Source: Cylicocyclus nassatus
Lineage: Eukaryota; Nematoda; Chromadorea; Rhabditida; Strongylidae
Direction of reading: 5' to 3'
DNA: 64,000 nt
Assembly (NCBI GenBank): GCA_958299035.1
Contig: CATQJL010000001.1
Span: 186,001-250,000 of the forward strand
Shown here: piece after piece, positions 1-11,418 of the stretch
How positions within the stretch are numbered: position 1 is the stretch's first letter
How the letters are laid out: each line of letters starts with the position of its first letter
Program-made: the position numbers and the translations under genes
The notes under the pieces: model-generated
The model's database searches: none
Told to the model about the DNA's origin: nothing
The model's input: only the letters and a program-made list of their open reading frames with translations

Positions 1-171
1 TTCTCACTTTCCAATAGAGCAGTACTAGTCCTGGAAACATTTGACGTTTCCGGAATCGTGAATTTTTGAAGGAATATGGGTGGGTATATATTGAGAATCG
101 TTGTTTTTGCGAGCCATTGCAAAGGTACTCGGACCCGACCTCTGGGATTGGCCTGGAGTTTTGTATTAGAT
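1..171 (+). repeat. Reference monomer, 171 bp
   Basis: This unit is used as the coordinate frame for the annotation. Landmarks: ACTAGT at 24-29; inverted repeat GGAAAC (33-38) and GTTTCC (46-51) with a 7-base loop; TCCGGA at 49-54; G-rich ATGGGTGGGT at 76-85 followed by TATATATTG; inverted repeat TTTGC (106-110) and GCAAA (119-123) with an 8-base loop; CGGACCCGACC at 130-140. The CpGs lie at 45, 51, 57, 99, 110, 130 and 136. Because 171 is a multiple of 3, any stop-free frame continues from copy to copy. This explains the long minus-strand open frames without invoking a gene. Confidence 0.95.
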
Positions 172-855
172 TTCTCATTTTCCAATAGAGCAGAACTAGT
201 CCTGGAAACATTTGACGTTTACGGAATCGTGAAGTTTTGAAGGAATATGGGTGGGTATATATTGAGAATCGTTGTTTTTGCGAGCCATTGCAAAGGTACT
301 CGGACCCGACCTCTGGGACTGGCCTGGAGTTTTGTATTAGATTTCTCACTTTCCAGTAGAGCAGTACTAGTCCTGGAAGCATTTGACGTTTCCGGAATCA
401 TGAATTTTTGAAGGAATACGGGTGGGTATTTATTGAGAATCGTTGTTTTTGCGAGCCATTGCAAAGGTACTCGGTCCCGACCTCTAGGACTGGCCTGGAG
501 TTTTGTATTAGATTTCTCACTTTCCAATAGAGCAGTACTAGTCCTGGAAGCATTTGACGTTTCCGGAATCGTGAATTTTTGAAGGAATATGGGTGGGTAT
601 ATATTGAGAATCGTTGTTTTTGCGAGCCATTGCAAAGGTACTCGGACCCGACCTCTAGGACTGGCCTGGAGTTTTGTATTAGATTTCTCACTTTCCAGTA
701 GAGCAGTACTAGTCCTGGAAGCATTTGACGTTTCCGGAATCATGAATTTTTGAAGGAATATGGGTGGGTATATATTGAGAATCGTTGTTTTTGCGAGCCA
801 TTGCAAAGGTACTCGGACCCGACCTCTAGGACTGGCCTGGAGTTTTGTATTAGAT

Positions 856-957
856 TTCTCACTTTCCAATAGAGCAGTACTAGTCCTGGAAGCATTTGAC
901 GTTTCCGGAATCGTGAAGTTCCAACCTCTGAGACTGGCCTGGAGTTTTGTATTAGAT
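856..957 (+). repeat. 102-bp truncated monomer, copy 1
   Basis: A 69-bp internal deletion joins GAAGTT to CCAACC at 920/921. It removes the G-rich/TATA segment and the TTTGC/GCAAA inverted repeat while keeping the ACTAGT part. The deletion is a multiple of 3, so it does not close the open minus-strand frames. Confidence 0.95.
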
Positions 958-2154
958 TTCTCACTTTCCAATAGAGCAGTACTAGTCCTGGAAACATTTG
1001 ACGTTTCCGGAATCGTGAATTTTTGAAGGAATATGGGTGGGTATATATTGAGAATCGTTGTTTTTGCGAGCCATTGCAAAGGTACTCGGACCCGACCTCT
1101 GGGATTGGCCTGGAGTTTTGTATTAGATTTCTCATTTTCCAATAGAGCAGAACTAGTCCTGGAAACATTTGACGTTTCCGGAATTGTGAATTTTTGAAGG
1201 AATATGGGTGGGTATATTTTGAGAATCGTTGTTTTTGCGAGCCATTGCAAAGGTACTCGGACCCGACCTCTGGGATTGGCCTGGAGTTTTGTATTAGATT
1301 TCTCACTTTCCAATAGAGCAGAACTAGTCCTGGAAACATTTGACGTTTCCGGAATCGTGAAGTTTTGAAGGAATATGGGTGGGTATATATTGAGAATCGT
1401 TGTTTTTGCGAGCCATTGCAAAGGTACTCGGACCCAACCTCTGAGACTGGCCTGGAGTTTTGTATTAGATTTCTCACTTTCCAATAGAGCAGTACTAGTC
1501 CTGGAAACATTTGACGTTTCCGGAATCGTGAATTTTTGAAGGAATATGGGTGGGTATATATTGAGAATCGTTGTTTTTGCGAGCCATTGCAAAGGTACTC
1601 GGACCCGACCTCTGGGATTGGCCTGGAGTTTTGTATTAGATTTCTCATTTTCCAATAGAGCAGAACTAGTCCTGGAAACATTTGACGTTTCCGGAATCGT
1701 GAAGTTTTGAAGGAATATGGGTGGGTATATATTGAGAATCGTTGTTTTTGCGAGCCATTGCAAAGGTACTCGGACCCGACCTTTGGGACTGGCCTGGAGT
1801 TTTGTATTAGATTTCTCACTTTCCAGTAGAGCAGTACTAGTCCTGGAAGCATTTGACGTTTCCGGAATCGTGAATTTTTGAAGGAATATGGGTGGGTATA
1901 TATTGAGAATCGTTGTTTTTGCGAGCCATTGCAAAGGTACTCGGACCCGACCTCTAGGACTGGCCTGGAGTTTTGTATTAGATTTCTCACTTTCCAGTAG
2001 AGCAGTACTAGTCCTGGAAGCATTTGACGTTTCCGGAATCATGAATTTTTGAAGGAATATGGGTGGGTATATATTGAGAATCGTTGTTTTTGCGAGCCAT
2101 TGCAAAGGTTCTCGGACCCGACCTCTAGGACTGGCCTGGAGTTTTGTATTAGAT

Positions 2155-2256
2155 TTCTCACTTTCCAATAGAGCAGTACTAGTCCTGGAAGCATTTGACG
2201 TTTCCGGAATCGTGAAGTTCCAACCTCTGAGACTGGCCTGGAGTTTTGTATTAGAT
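2155..2256 (+). repeat. 102-bp truncated monomer, copy 2
   Basis: The junction (2,219/2,220) is identical to that at 920/921 and lies 1,299 bp away, which is seven full monomers plus one 102-bp unit. The shared breakpoint means one deletion event followed by duplication, not independent deletions. Confidence 0.95.
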
Positions 2257-3185
2257 TTCTCACTTTCCAATAGAGCAGTACTAGTCCTGGAAACATTTGA
2301 CGTTTCCGGAATCGTGAATTTTTGAAGGAATATGGGTGGGTATATATTGAGAATCGTTGTTTTTGCGAGCCATTGCAAAGGTACTCGGACCCGACCTCTG
2401 GGATTGGCCTGGAGTTTTGTATTAGATTTCTCATTTTCCAATAGAGCAGAACTAGTCCTGGAAACATTTGACGTTTCCGGAATTGTGAATTTTTGAAGGA
2501 ATATGGGTGGGTATATTTTGAGAATCGTTGTTTTTGCGAGCCATTGCAAAGGTACTCGGACCCAACCTCTGAGACTGGCCTGGAGTTTTGTATTAGATTT
2601 CTCACTTTCCAATAGAGCAGTACTAGTCCTGGAAACATTTGACGTTTCCGGAATCGTGAATTTTTGAAGGAATATGGGTGGGTATATATTGAGAATCGTT
2701 GTTTTTGCGAGCCATTGCAAAGGTACTCGGACCCGACCTCTGGGATTGGCCTGGAGTTTTGTATTAGATTTCTCATTTTCCAATAGAGCAGAACTAGTCC
2801 TGGAAACATTTGACGTTTCCGGAATCGTGAAGTTTTGAAGGAATATGGGTGGGTATATATTGAGAATCGTTGTTTTTGCGAGCCATTGCAAAGGTACTCG
2901 GACCCGACCTTTGGGACTGGCCTGGAGTTTTGTATTAGATTTCTCACTTTCCAATAGAGCAGTACTAGTCCTGGAAACATTTGACGTTTCCGGAATCGTG
3001 AATTTTTGAAGGAATATGGGTGGGTATATATTGAGAATCGTTGTTTTTGCGAGCCATTGCAAAGGTACTCGGACCCGACCTCTGGGATTGGCCTGGAGTT
3101 TTGTATTAGATTTCTCATTTTCCAATAGAGCAGAACTAGTCCTGGAAACATTTGACGTTTCCGGAATTGTGAATTTTTGAAGGAA

Positions 3186-5851
3186 TATGGGTGGGTATAT
3201 TTTGAGAATCGTTGTTTTTGCGAGCCATTGCAAAGGTACTCGGACCCGACCTCTGGGATTGGCCTGGAGTTTTGTATTAGATTTCTCACTTTCCAATAGA
3301 GCAGAACTAGTCCTGGAAACATTTGACGTTTCCGGAATCGTGAAGTTTTGAAGGAATATGGGTGGGTATATATTGAGAATCGTTGTTTTTGCGAGCCATT
3401 GCAAAGGTACTCGGACCCAACCTCTGAGACTGGCCTGGAGTTTTGTATTAGATTTCTCACTTTCCAATAGAGCAGTACTAGTCCTGGAAACATTTGACGT
3501 TTCCGGAATCGTGAATTTTTGAAGGAATATGGGTGGGTATATATTGAGAATCGTTGTTTTTGCGAGCCATTGCAAAGGTACTCGGACCCGACCTCTGGGA
3601 TTGGCCTGGAGTTTTGTATTAGATTTCTCATTTTCCAATAGAGCAGAACTAGTCCTGGAAACATTTGACGTTTCCGGAATCGTGAAGTTTTGAAGGAATA
3701 TGGGTGGGTATATATTGAGAATCGTTGTTTTTGCGAGCCATTGCAAAGGTACTCGGACCCGACCTTTGGGACTGGCCTGGAGTTTTGTATTAGATTTCTC
3801 ATTTTCCAATAGAGCAGAACTAGTCCTGGAAACATTTGACGTTTCCGGAATCGTGAAGTTTTGGAGGAATATGGGTGGGTATATATTGAGAATCGTTGTT
3901 TTTGCGAGCCATTGCAAAGGTACTCGGACCCGAACTCTAGGACTGGCCTGGAGTTTTGTATTAGATTTCTCACTTTCCAGTAGAGCAGTACTAGTCCTAG
4001 AAACATTTGACGTTCCCGGAATCGTGAATTTTTGAAGGAATATGGTGGGTATATATTGAGAATCGTTGTTTTTGCGAGCCATTGCAAAGGTACTCGGACC
4101 CGACCTCTGGGATTGGCCTGGAGTTTTGTATTAGATTTCTCACTTTCCAATAGAGCAGAACTAGTCCTGGAAACATTTGACGTTTCCGGAATCGTGAAGT
4201 TTTGAAGGAATATGGGTGGGTATATATTGAGAATCGTTGTTTTTGCGAGCCATTGCAAAGGTACTCGGACCCAACCTCTGAGACTGGCCTGGAGTTTTGT
4301 ATTAGATTTCTCACTTTCCAATAGAGCAGTACTAGTCCTGGAAACATTTGACGTTTCCGGAATCGTGAATTTTTGAAGGAATATGGGTGGGTATATATTG
4401 AGAATCGTTGTTTTTGCGAGCCATTGCAAAGGTACTCGGACCCGACCTCTGGGATTGGCCTGGAGTTTTGTATTAGATTTCTCATTTTCCAATAGAGCAG
4501 AACTAGTCCTGGAAACATTTGACGTTTCCGGAATCGTGAAGTTTTGAAGGAATATGGGTGGGTATATATTGAGAATCGTTGTTTTTGCGAGCCATTGCAA
4601 AGGTACTCGGACCCAACCTCTGAGACTGGCCTGGAGTTTTGCATTAGATTTCTCACTTTCCAATAGAGCAGTACTAGTCCTGGAAACATTTGACGTTTCC
4701 GGAATCGTGAAGTTCCAACCTCTGAGACTGGCCTGGAGTTTTGTATTAGATTTCTCACTTTCCAATAGAGCAGTACTAGTCCTGGAAACATTTGACGTTT
4801 CCGGAATCGTGAATTTTTGAAGGAATATGGGTGGGTATATATTGAGAATCGTTGTTTTTGCGAGCCATTGCAAAGGTACTCGGACCCGACCTCTGGGATT
4901 GGCCTGGAGTTTTGTATTAGATTTCTCATTTTCCAATAGAGCAGAACTAGTCCTGGAAACATTTGACGTTTCCGGAATTGTGAATTTTTGAAGGAATATG
5001 GGTGGGTATATTTTGAGAATCGTTGTTTTTGCGAGCCATTGCAAAGGTACTCGGACCCGACCTCTGGGATTGGCCTGGAGTTTTGTATTAGATTTCTCAC
5101 TTTCCAATAGAGCAGAACTAGTCCTGGAAACATTTGACGTTTCCGGAATCGTGAAGTTTTGAAGGAATATGGGTGGGTATATATTGAGAATCGTTGTTTT
5201 TGCGAGCCATTGCAAAGGTACTCGGACCCAACCTCTGAGACTGGCCTGGAGTTTTGTATTAGATTTCTCACTTTCCAATAGAGCAGTACTAGTCCTGGAA
5301 ACATTTGACGTTTCCGGAATCGTGAATTTTTGAAGGAATATGGGTGGGTATATATTGAGAATCGTTGTTTTTGCGAGCCATTGCAAAGGTACTCGGACCC
5401 GACCTCTGGGATTGGCCTGGAGTTTTGTATTAGATTTCTCATTTTCCAATAGAGCAGAACTAGTCCTGGAAACATTTGACGTTTCCGGAATCGTGAAGTT
5501 TTGAAGGAATATGGGTGGGTATATATTGAGAATCGTTGTTTTTGCGAGCCATTGCAAAGGTACTCGGACCCGACCTTTGGGACTGGCCTGGAGTTTTGTA
5601 TTAGATTTCTCATTTTCCAATAGAGCAGAACTAGTCCTGGAAACATTTGACGTTTCCGGAATCGTGAAGTTTTGAAGGAATATGGGTGGGTATATATTGA
5701 GAATCGTTGTTTTTGCGAGCCATTGCAAAGGTACTCGGACCCGAACTCTAGGACTGGCCTGGAGTTTTGTATTAGATTTCTCACTTTCCAGTAGAGCAGT
5801 ACTAGTCCTAGAAACATTTGACGTTCCCGGAATCGTGAATTTTTGAAGGAA
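3186..5851 (+). repeat. Ancestral-type five-unit HOR copies
   Basis: The stretches 3,186-4,040 and 4,997-5,851 (855 bp each) show the five-monomer order of the later 854-bp HORs. That order is defined by CCCGACCTCTGGGATT, CCCAACCTCTGAG, CCCGACCTCTGGGATT, CCCGACCTTTGGG and CCCGAACTCTAGG at the 3' part of successive units. They keep GAAGTTTT where the derived copies have GAAGATTT. The space between holds other arrangements, including the 102-bp unit at 4,650. Confidence 0.7.
4650..4751 (+). repeat. 102-bp truncated monomer, copy 3
   Basis: Same 69-bp deletion, junction at 4,714/4,715. A private base (TTTTGCATTAG in place of TTTTGTATTAG) precedes it and is shared only with the copy at 8,510. 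Confidence 0.95.
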
Positions 5852-6705
5852 TATGGTGGGTATATATTGAGAATCGTTGTTTTTGCGAGCCATTGCAAAG
5901 GTACTCGGACCCGACCTCTGGGATTGGCCTGGAGTTTTGTATTAGATTTCTCACTTTCCAATAGAGCAGAACTAGTCCTGGAAACATTTGACGTTTCCGG
6001 AATCGTGAAGTTTTGAAGGAATATGGGTGGGTATATATTGAGAATCGTTGTTTTTGCGAGCCATTGCAAAGGTACTCGGACCCAACCTCTGAGACTGGCC
6101 TGGAGTTTTGTATTAGATTTCTCACTTTCCAATAGAGCAGTACTAGTCCTGGAAACATTTGACGTTTCCGGAATCGTGAATTTTTGAAGGAATATGGGTG
6201 GGTATATATTGAGAATCGTTGTTTTTGCGAGCCATTGCAAAGGTACTCGGACCCGACCTCTGGGATTGGCCTGGAGTTTTGTATTAGATTTCTCATTTTC
6301 CAATAGAGCAGAACTAGTCCTGGAAACATTTGACGTTTCCGGAATCGTGAAGTTTTGAAGGAATATGGGTGGGTATATATTGAGAATCGTTGTTTTTGCG
6401 AGCCATTGCAAAGGTACTCGGACCCGACCTTTGGGACTGGCCTGGAGTTTTGTATTAGATTTCTCATTTTCCAATAGAGCAGAACTAGTCCTGGAAACAT
6501 TTGACGTTTCCGGAATCGTGAAGATTTGAAGGAATATGGGTGGGTATATATTGAGAATCGTTGTTTTTGCGAGCCATTGCAAAGGTACTCGGACCCGAAC
6601 TCTAGGACTGGCCTGGAGTTTTGTATTAGATTTCTCACTTTCCAGTAGAGCAGTACTAGTCCTAGAAACATTTGACGTTCCCGGAATCGTGAATTTTTGA
6701 AGGAA
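5852..6705 (+). repeat. 854-bp five-unit HOR, copy a
   Basis: It begins with the one-base-deleted TATGGTGGGT and carries GAAGATTT in the fourth unit, then CCCGAACTCTAGG and CCTAGAAAC in the last unit. Length is 5 x 171 minus 1. Confidence 0.85.
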
Positions 6706-7561
6706 TATGGTGGGTATATATTGAGAATCGTTGTTTTTGCGAGCCATTGCAAAGGTACTCGGACCCGACCTCTGGGATTGGCCTGGAGTTTTGTATTAGA
6801 TTTCTCACTTTCCAATAGAGCAGAACTAGTCCTGGAAACATTTGACGTTTCCGGAATCGTGAAGTTTTGAAGGAATATGGGTGGGTATATATTGAGAATC
6901 GTTGTTTTTGCGAGCCATTGCAAAGGTACTCGGACCCAACCTCTGAGACTGGCCTGGAGTTTTGTATTAGATTTCTCACTTTCCAATAGAGCAGTACTAG
7001 TCCTGGAAACATTTGACGTTTCCGGAATCGTGAATTTTTGAAGGAATATGGGTGGGTATATATTGAGAATCGTTGTTTTTGCGAGCCATTGCAAAGGTAC
7101 TCGGACCCGACCTCTGGGATTGGCCTGGAGTTTTGTATTAGATTTCTCACTTTCCAATAAAGCAGTACTAGTCCTGGAAACATTTGACGTTTCCGGAATC
7201 GTGAAGTTTTGAAGGAATATGGGTGGGTATATATTGAGAATCGTTGTTTTTGCGAGCCATTGCAAAGGTACTCGGACCCGACCTCTGGGACTGCCCTGGA
7301 GTTTCGTATTAGATTTCTCACTTTCCAATAAAGAAGTACTAGTCCTGGAAACATTTGACGTTTCCGTAATCGTGAATTTTTGAAGGAATATGGGTGGGTA
7401 TATATTGAGAATCGTTGTTTTTGCGAGCCATTGCAAAGGTACTCGGACCCAACCTCTGGGACTGGCCTGGAGTTTTGTATTAGATTTCTCACTTTCCAAT
7501 AGAGCAGTACTAGTCCTGGAAACATTTGACGTTTCCGGAATCGTGAAGTTTTGAAGGAATA

Positions 7562-7580
7562 TGGGCGGGTATATAAAGAA
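7562..7580 (+). repeat. First TATATAAAG 169-bp variant
   Basis: Two bases are missing from TATATATTGAGAATC, giving TATATAAAGAATC. Other copies are near 14,161, 14,843, 15,183, 18,074, 20,795, 22,329, 28,292, 29,143, 29,652, 29,992 and 30,672, with a TATATGAAG relative at about 24,036. The variant is confined to 7.5-30.7 kb and dates part of the array's history. TATATAAA also matches the core promoter TATA consensus, but nothing else here suggests a promoter. Confidence 0.9.
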
Positions 7581-7673
7581 TCGTTGTTTTTGCGAGCCAT
7601 TGCAAAGGTACACGGACCCGACCTCTAGGACTGGCCTGGAGTTTTGTATTAGATTTCTCACTTTCCAATAGAG

Positions 7674-7687
7674 CAGTACTAGTACTG
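7674..7687. repeat. First 14-bp perfect palindrome CAGTACTAGTACTG
   Basis: C to A at monomer position 30 (TAGTACTGG in place of TAGTCCTGG) turns the ACTAGT core into a 14-bp perfect palindrome. The variant is rare in layer 1 and common after 15 kb. Whether it forms a cruciform or binds a protein is unknown. Confidence 0.9.
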
Positions 7688-8509
7688 GAAACATTTGACG
7701 TTTCCGGAATTGTGAATTTTTGAAGGAACATGGGTGGGTATATATTGAGAATCGTTGTTTTTGCGAGCCATTGCAAAGGTACTCGGACCCAACCTCTGGG
7801 ACTGGCCTGGAGTTTTGTATTAGATTTCTCATTTTCCAATAGAGCAGAACTAGTCCTGGAAACATTTGACGTTTCCGGAATCGTGAAGTTTTGAAGGAAT
7901 ATGGGTGGGTATATATTGAGAATCGTTGTTTTTGCGAGCCATTGCAAAGGTACTCGGACCCGACCTTTGGGACTGGCCTGGAGTTTTGTATTAGATTTCT
8001 CACTTTTCAATAGAGCAGTACTAGTCCTGGAAACATTTGACGTTTCCGGAATCGTGAATTTTTGAAGGAATATGGGTGGGTATATATTGAGAATCGTTGT
8101 TTTTGCGAGCCATTGCAAAGGTACTCGGACCCGACCTCTGGGATTGGCCTGGAGTTTTGTATTAGATTTCTCATTTTCCAATAGAGCAGAACTAGTCCTG
8201 GAAACATTTGACGTTTCCGGAATTGTGAATTTTTGAAGGAATATGGGTGGGTATATTTTGAGAATCGTTGTTTTTGCGAGCCATTGCAAAGGTACTCGGA
8301 CCCGAACTCTGGGATTGGCCTGGAGTTTTGTATTAGATTTCTCACTTTCCAATAGAGCAGAACTAGTCCTGGAAACATTTGACGTTTCCGGAATCGTGAA
8401 GTTTTGAAGGAATATGGGTGGGTATATATTGAGAATCGTTGTTTTTGCGAGCCATTGCAAAGGTACTCGGACCCAACCTCTGAGACTGGCCTGGAGTTTT
8501 GCATTAGAT

Positions 8510-8611
8510 TTCTCACTTTCCAATAGAGCAGTACTAGTCCTGGAAACATTTGACGTTTCCGGAATCGTGAAGTTCCAACCTCTGAGACTGGCCTGGAGTT
8601 TTGTATTAGAT
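8510..8611 (+). repeat. 102-bp truncated monomer, copy 4
   Basis: Junction at 8,574/8,575, exactly 3,860 bp after copy 3 and sharing its private TTTTGCATTAG variant. It lies inside the block duplicated at +3,860 bp. Confidence 0.95.
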
Positions 8612-9711
8612 TTCTCACTTTCCAATAGAGCAGTACTAGTCCTGGAAACATTTGACGTTTCCGGAATCGTGAATTTTTGAAGGAATATGGGTGGGTATAT
8701 ATTGAGAATCGTTGTTTTTGCGAGCCATTGCAAAGGTACTCGGACCCGACCTCTGGGATTGGCCTGGAGTTTTGTATTAGATTTCTCATTTTCCAATAGA
8801 GCAGAACTAGTCCTGGAAACATTTGACGTTTCCGGAATTGTGAATTTTTGAAGGAATATGGGTGGGTATATTTTGAGAATCGTTGTTTTTGCGAGCCATT
8901 GCAAAGGTACTCGGACCCGACCTCTGGGATTGGCCTGGAGTTTTGTATTAGATTTCTCACTTTCCAATAGAGCAGAACTAGTCCTGGAAACATTTGACGT
9001 TTCCGGAATCGTGAAGTTTTGAAGGAATATGGGTGGGTATATATTGAGAATCGTTGTTTTTGCGAGCCATTGCAAAGGTACTCGGACCCAACCTCTGAGA
9101 CTGGCCTGGAGTTTTGTATTAGATTTCTCACTTTCCAATAGAGCAGTACTAGTCCTGGAAACATTTGACGTTTCCGGAATCGTGAATTTTTGAAGGAATA
9201 TGGGTGGGTATATATTGAGAATCGTTGTTTTTGCGAGCCATTGCAAAGGTACTCGGACCCGACCTCTGGGATTGGCCTGGAGTTTTGTATTAGATTTCTC
9301 ATTTTCCAATAGAGCAGAACTAGTCCTGGAAACATTTGACGTTTCCGGAATCGTGAAGTTTTGAAGGAATATGGGTGGGTATATATTGAGAATCGTTGTT
9401 TTTGCGAGCCATTGCAAAGGTACTCGGACCCGACCTTTGGGACTGGCCTGGAGTTTTGTATTAGATTTCTCATTTTCCAATAGAGCAGAACTAGTCCTGG
9501 AAACATTTGACGTTTCCGGAATCGTGAAGTTTTGAAGGAATATGGGTGGGTATATATTGAGAATCGTTGTTTTTGCGAGCCATTGCAAAGGTACTCGGAC
9601 CCGAACTCTAGGACTGGCCTGGAGTTTTGTATTAGATTTCTCACTTTCCAGTAGAGCAGTACTAGTCCTAGAAACATTTGACGTTCCCGGAATCGTGAAT
9701 TTTTGAAGGAA

Positions 9712-10565
9712 TATGGTGGGTATATATTGAGAATCGTTGTTTTTGCGAGCCATTGCAAAGGTACTCGGACCCGACCTCTGGGATTGGCCTGGAGTTTTGT
9801 ATTAGATTTCTCACTTTCCAATAGAGCAGAACTAGTCCTGGAAACATTTGACGTTTCCGGAATCGTGAAGTTTTGAAGGAATATGGGTGGGTATATATTG
9901 AGAATCGTTGTTTTTGCGAGCCATTGCAAAGGTACTCGGACCCAACCTCTGAGACTGGCCTGGAGTTTTGTATTAGATTTCTCACTTTCCAATAGAGCAG
10001 TACTAGTCCTGGAAACATTTGACGTTTCCGGAATCGTGAATTTTTGAAGGAATATGGGTGGGTATATATTGAGAATCGTTGTTTTTGCGAGCCATTGCAA
10101 AGGTACTCGGACCCGACCTCTGGGATTGGCCTGGAGTTTTGTATTAGATTTCTCATTTTCCAATAGAGCAGAACTAGTCCTGGAAACATTTGACGTTTCC
10201 GGAATCGTGAAGTTTTGAAGGAATATGGGTGGGTATATATTGAGAATCGTTGTTTTTGCGAGCCATTGCAAAGGTACTCGGACCCGACCTTTGGGACTGG
10301 CCTGGAGTTTTGTATTAGATTTCTCATTTTCCAATAGAGCAGAACTAGTCCTGGAAACATTTGACGTTTCCGGAATCGTGAAGATTTGAAGGAATATGGG
10401 TGGGTATATATTGAGAATCGTTGTTTTTGCGAGCCATTGCAAAGGTACTCGGACCCGAACTCTAGGACTGGCCTGGAGTTTTGTATTAGATTTCTCACTT
10501 TCCAGTAGAGCAGTACTAGTCCTAGAAACATTTGACGTTCCCGGAATCGTGAATTTTTGAAGGAA
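9712..10565 (+). repeat. 854-bp five-unit HOR, copy b
   Basis: Same marker order as the copy at 5,852, exactly 3,860 bp downstream, so it belongs to the larger +3,860 duplication. Confidence 0.85.
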
Positions 10566-11418
10566 TATGGTGGGTATATATTGAGAATCGTTGTTTTTGC
10601 GAGCCATTGCAAAGGTACTCGGACCCGACCTCTGGGATTGGCCTGGAGTTTTGTATTAGATTTCTCACTTTCCAATAGAGCAGAACTAGTCCTGGAAACA
10701 TTTGACGTTCCCGGAATCGTGAATTTTTGAAGGAATATGGTGGGTATATATTGGGAATCGTTGTTTTTGCGAGCCATTGCAAAGGTACTCGGACCCGACC
10801 TCTGGGATTGGCCTGGAGTTTTGTATTAGATTTCTCACTTTCCAATAGAGCAGTACTAGTCCTGGAAACATTTGACGTTTCCGGAATCGTGAATTTTTGA
10901 AGGAATATGGGTGGGTATATATTGAGAATCGTTGTTTTTGCGAGCCATTGCAAAGGTACTCGGACCCAACCTCTGAGACTGGCCTGGAGTTTTGTATTAG
11001 ATTTCTCACTTTCCAATAGAGCAGTACTAGTCCTGGAAACATTTGACGTTTCCGGAATCGTGAATTTTTGAAGGAATATGGGTGGGTATATATTGAGAAT
11101 CGTTGTTTTTGCGAGCCATTGCAAAGGTACTCGGACCCGACCTCTGGGATTGGCCTGGAGTTTTGTATTAGATTTCTCATTTTCCAATAGAGCAGAACTA
11201 GTCCTGGAAACATTTGACGTTTCCGGAATCGTGAAGTTTTGAAGGAATATGGGTGGGTATATATTGAGAATCGTTGTTTTTGCGAGCCATTGCAAAGGTA
11301 CTCGGACCCGAACTCTAGGACTGGCCTGGAGTTTTGTATTAGATTTCTCACTTTCCAGTAGAGCAGTACTAGTCCTAGAAACATTTGACGTTCCCGGAAT
11401 CGTGAATTTTTGAAGGAA

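Larger units (their letters stand above)
4492..6850 (+). repeat. 2.36-kb block, source/partner of the +3,860 duplication
   Basis: It matches 8,352-10,710 at a constant offset of 3,860 bp. Shared markers are the 102-bp unit, the TTTTGCATTAG variant, one-base deletions at 5,852/9,712 and 6,706/10,566, and GAAGATTT. The match breaks at TCATTTT versus TCACTTT on the left and GACGTTT versus GACGTTC on the right. Boundaries were read by eye. Confidence 0.85.
6010..8000 (+). repeat. 2-kb block, partner of the +6,591 duplication
   Basis: It matches 12,601-14,591. Shared rare markers are AATAAAGAAGTAC (7,326 and 13,917), ATGGGCGGGT (7,561 and 14,152) and the TATATAAAG unit. Differences include CCGTAATCG at 7,374 versus CCGGAATCG. 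It overlaps the +3,860 block, so at least two exchange events affected this part. Confidence 0.85.
8352..10710 (+). repeat. 2.36-kb block, second copy of the +3,860 duplication
   Basis: Partner of 4,492-6,850. The offset equals 22 x 171 + 102 minus 4, where the 4 is accounted for by two one-base deletions and one TATATAAAG unit in the interval. Confidence 0.85.

Noticed and set aside
76..85. G-quadruplex or telomere-like ATGGGTGGGT
   Set aside because: Only two G-runs occur per monomer, and no (TTAGGG)n- or (TTTAGGG)n-type runs are seen anywhere.
760..1026. Plus-strand open frames of 88-111 codons (also 2,059, 3,700, 4,554, 8,414, 34,776, 39,361, 58,185, 59,352, 60,859, 62,366)
   Set aside because: They arise where a deletion or base change removes the usual plus-strand stop (TGA in TTTTTGAAGG). 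They track the 102-bp, 150-bp and TTTTCGAAGG/TTTTTTAAGG variants and have no independent support.
4006..4030. CENP-B-box-like sequence on the minus strand of GACGTTCCCGGAATCGTGAA units
   Set aside because: TTC and CGGGA are present, but the required TTCG, central A and spacing of the box are not met.
219..4082. Minus-strand open frame of about 1,287 codons with 57-residue repeats, and many similar frames along the array
   Set aside because: It follows from a 171-bp period with two stop-free frames. Frames start and stop at random indels, both peptide versions are equally open, and no splice, signal or domain features are seen.
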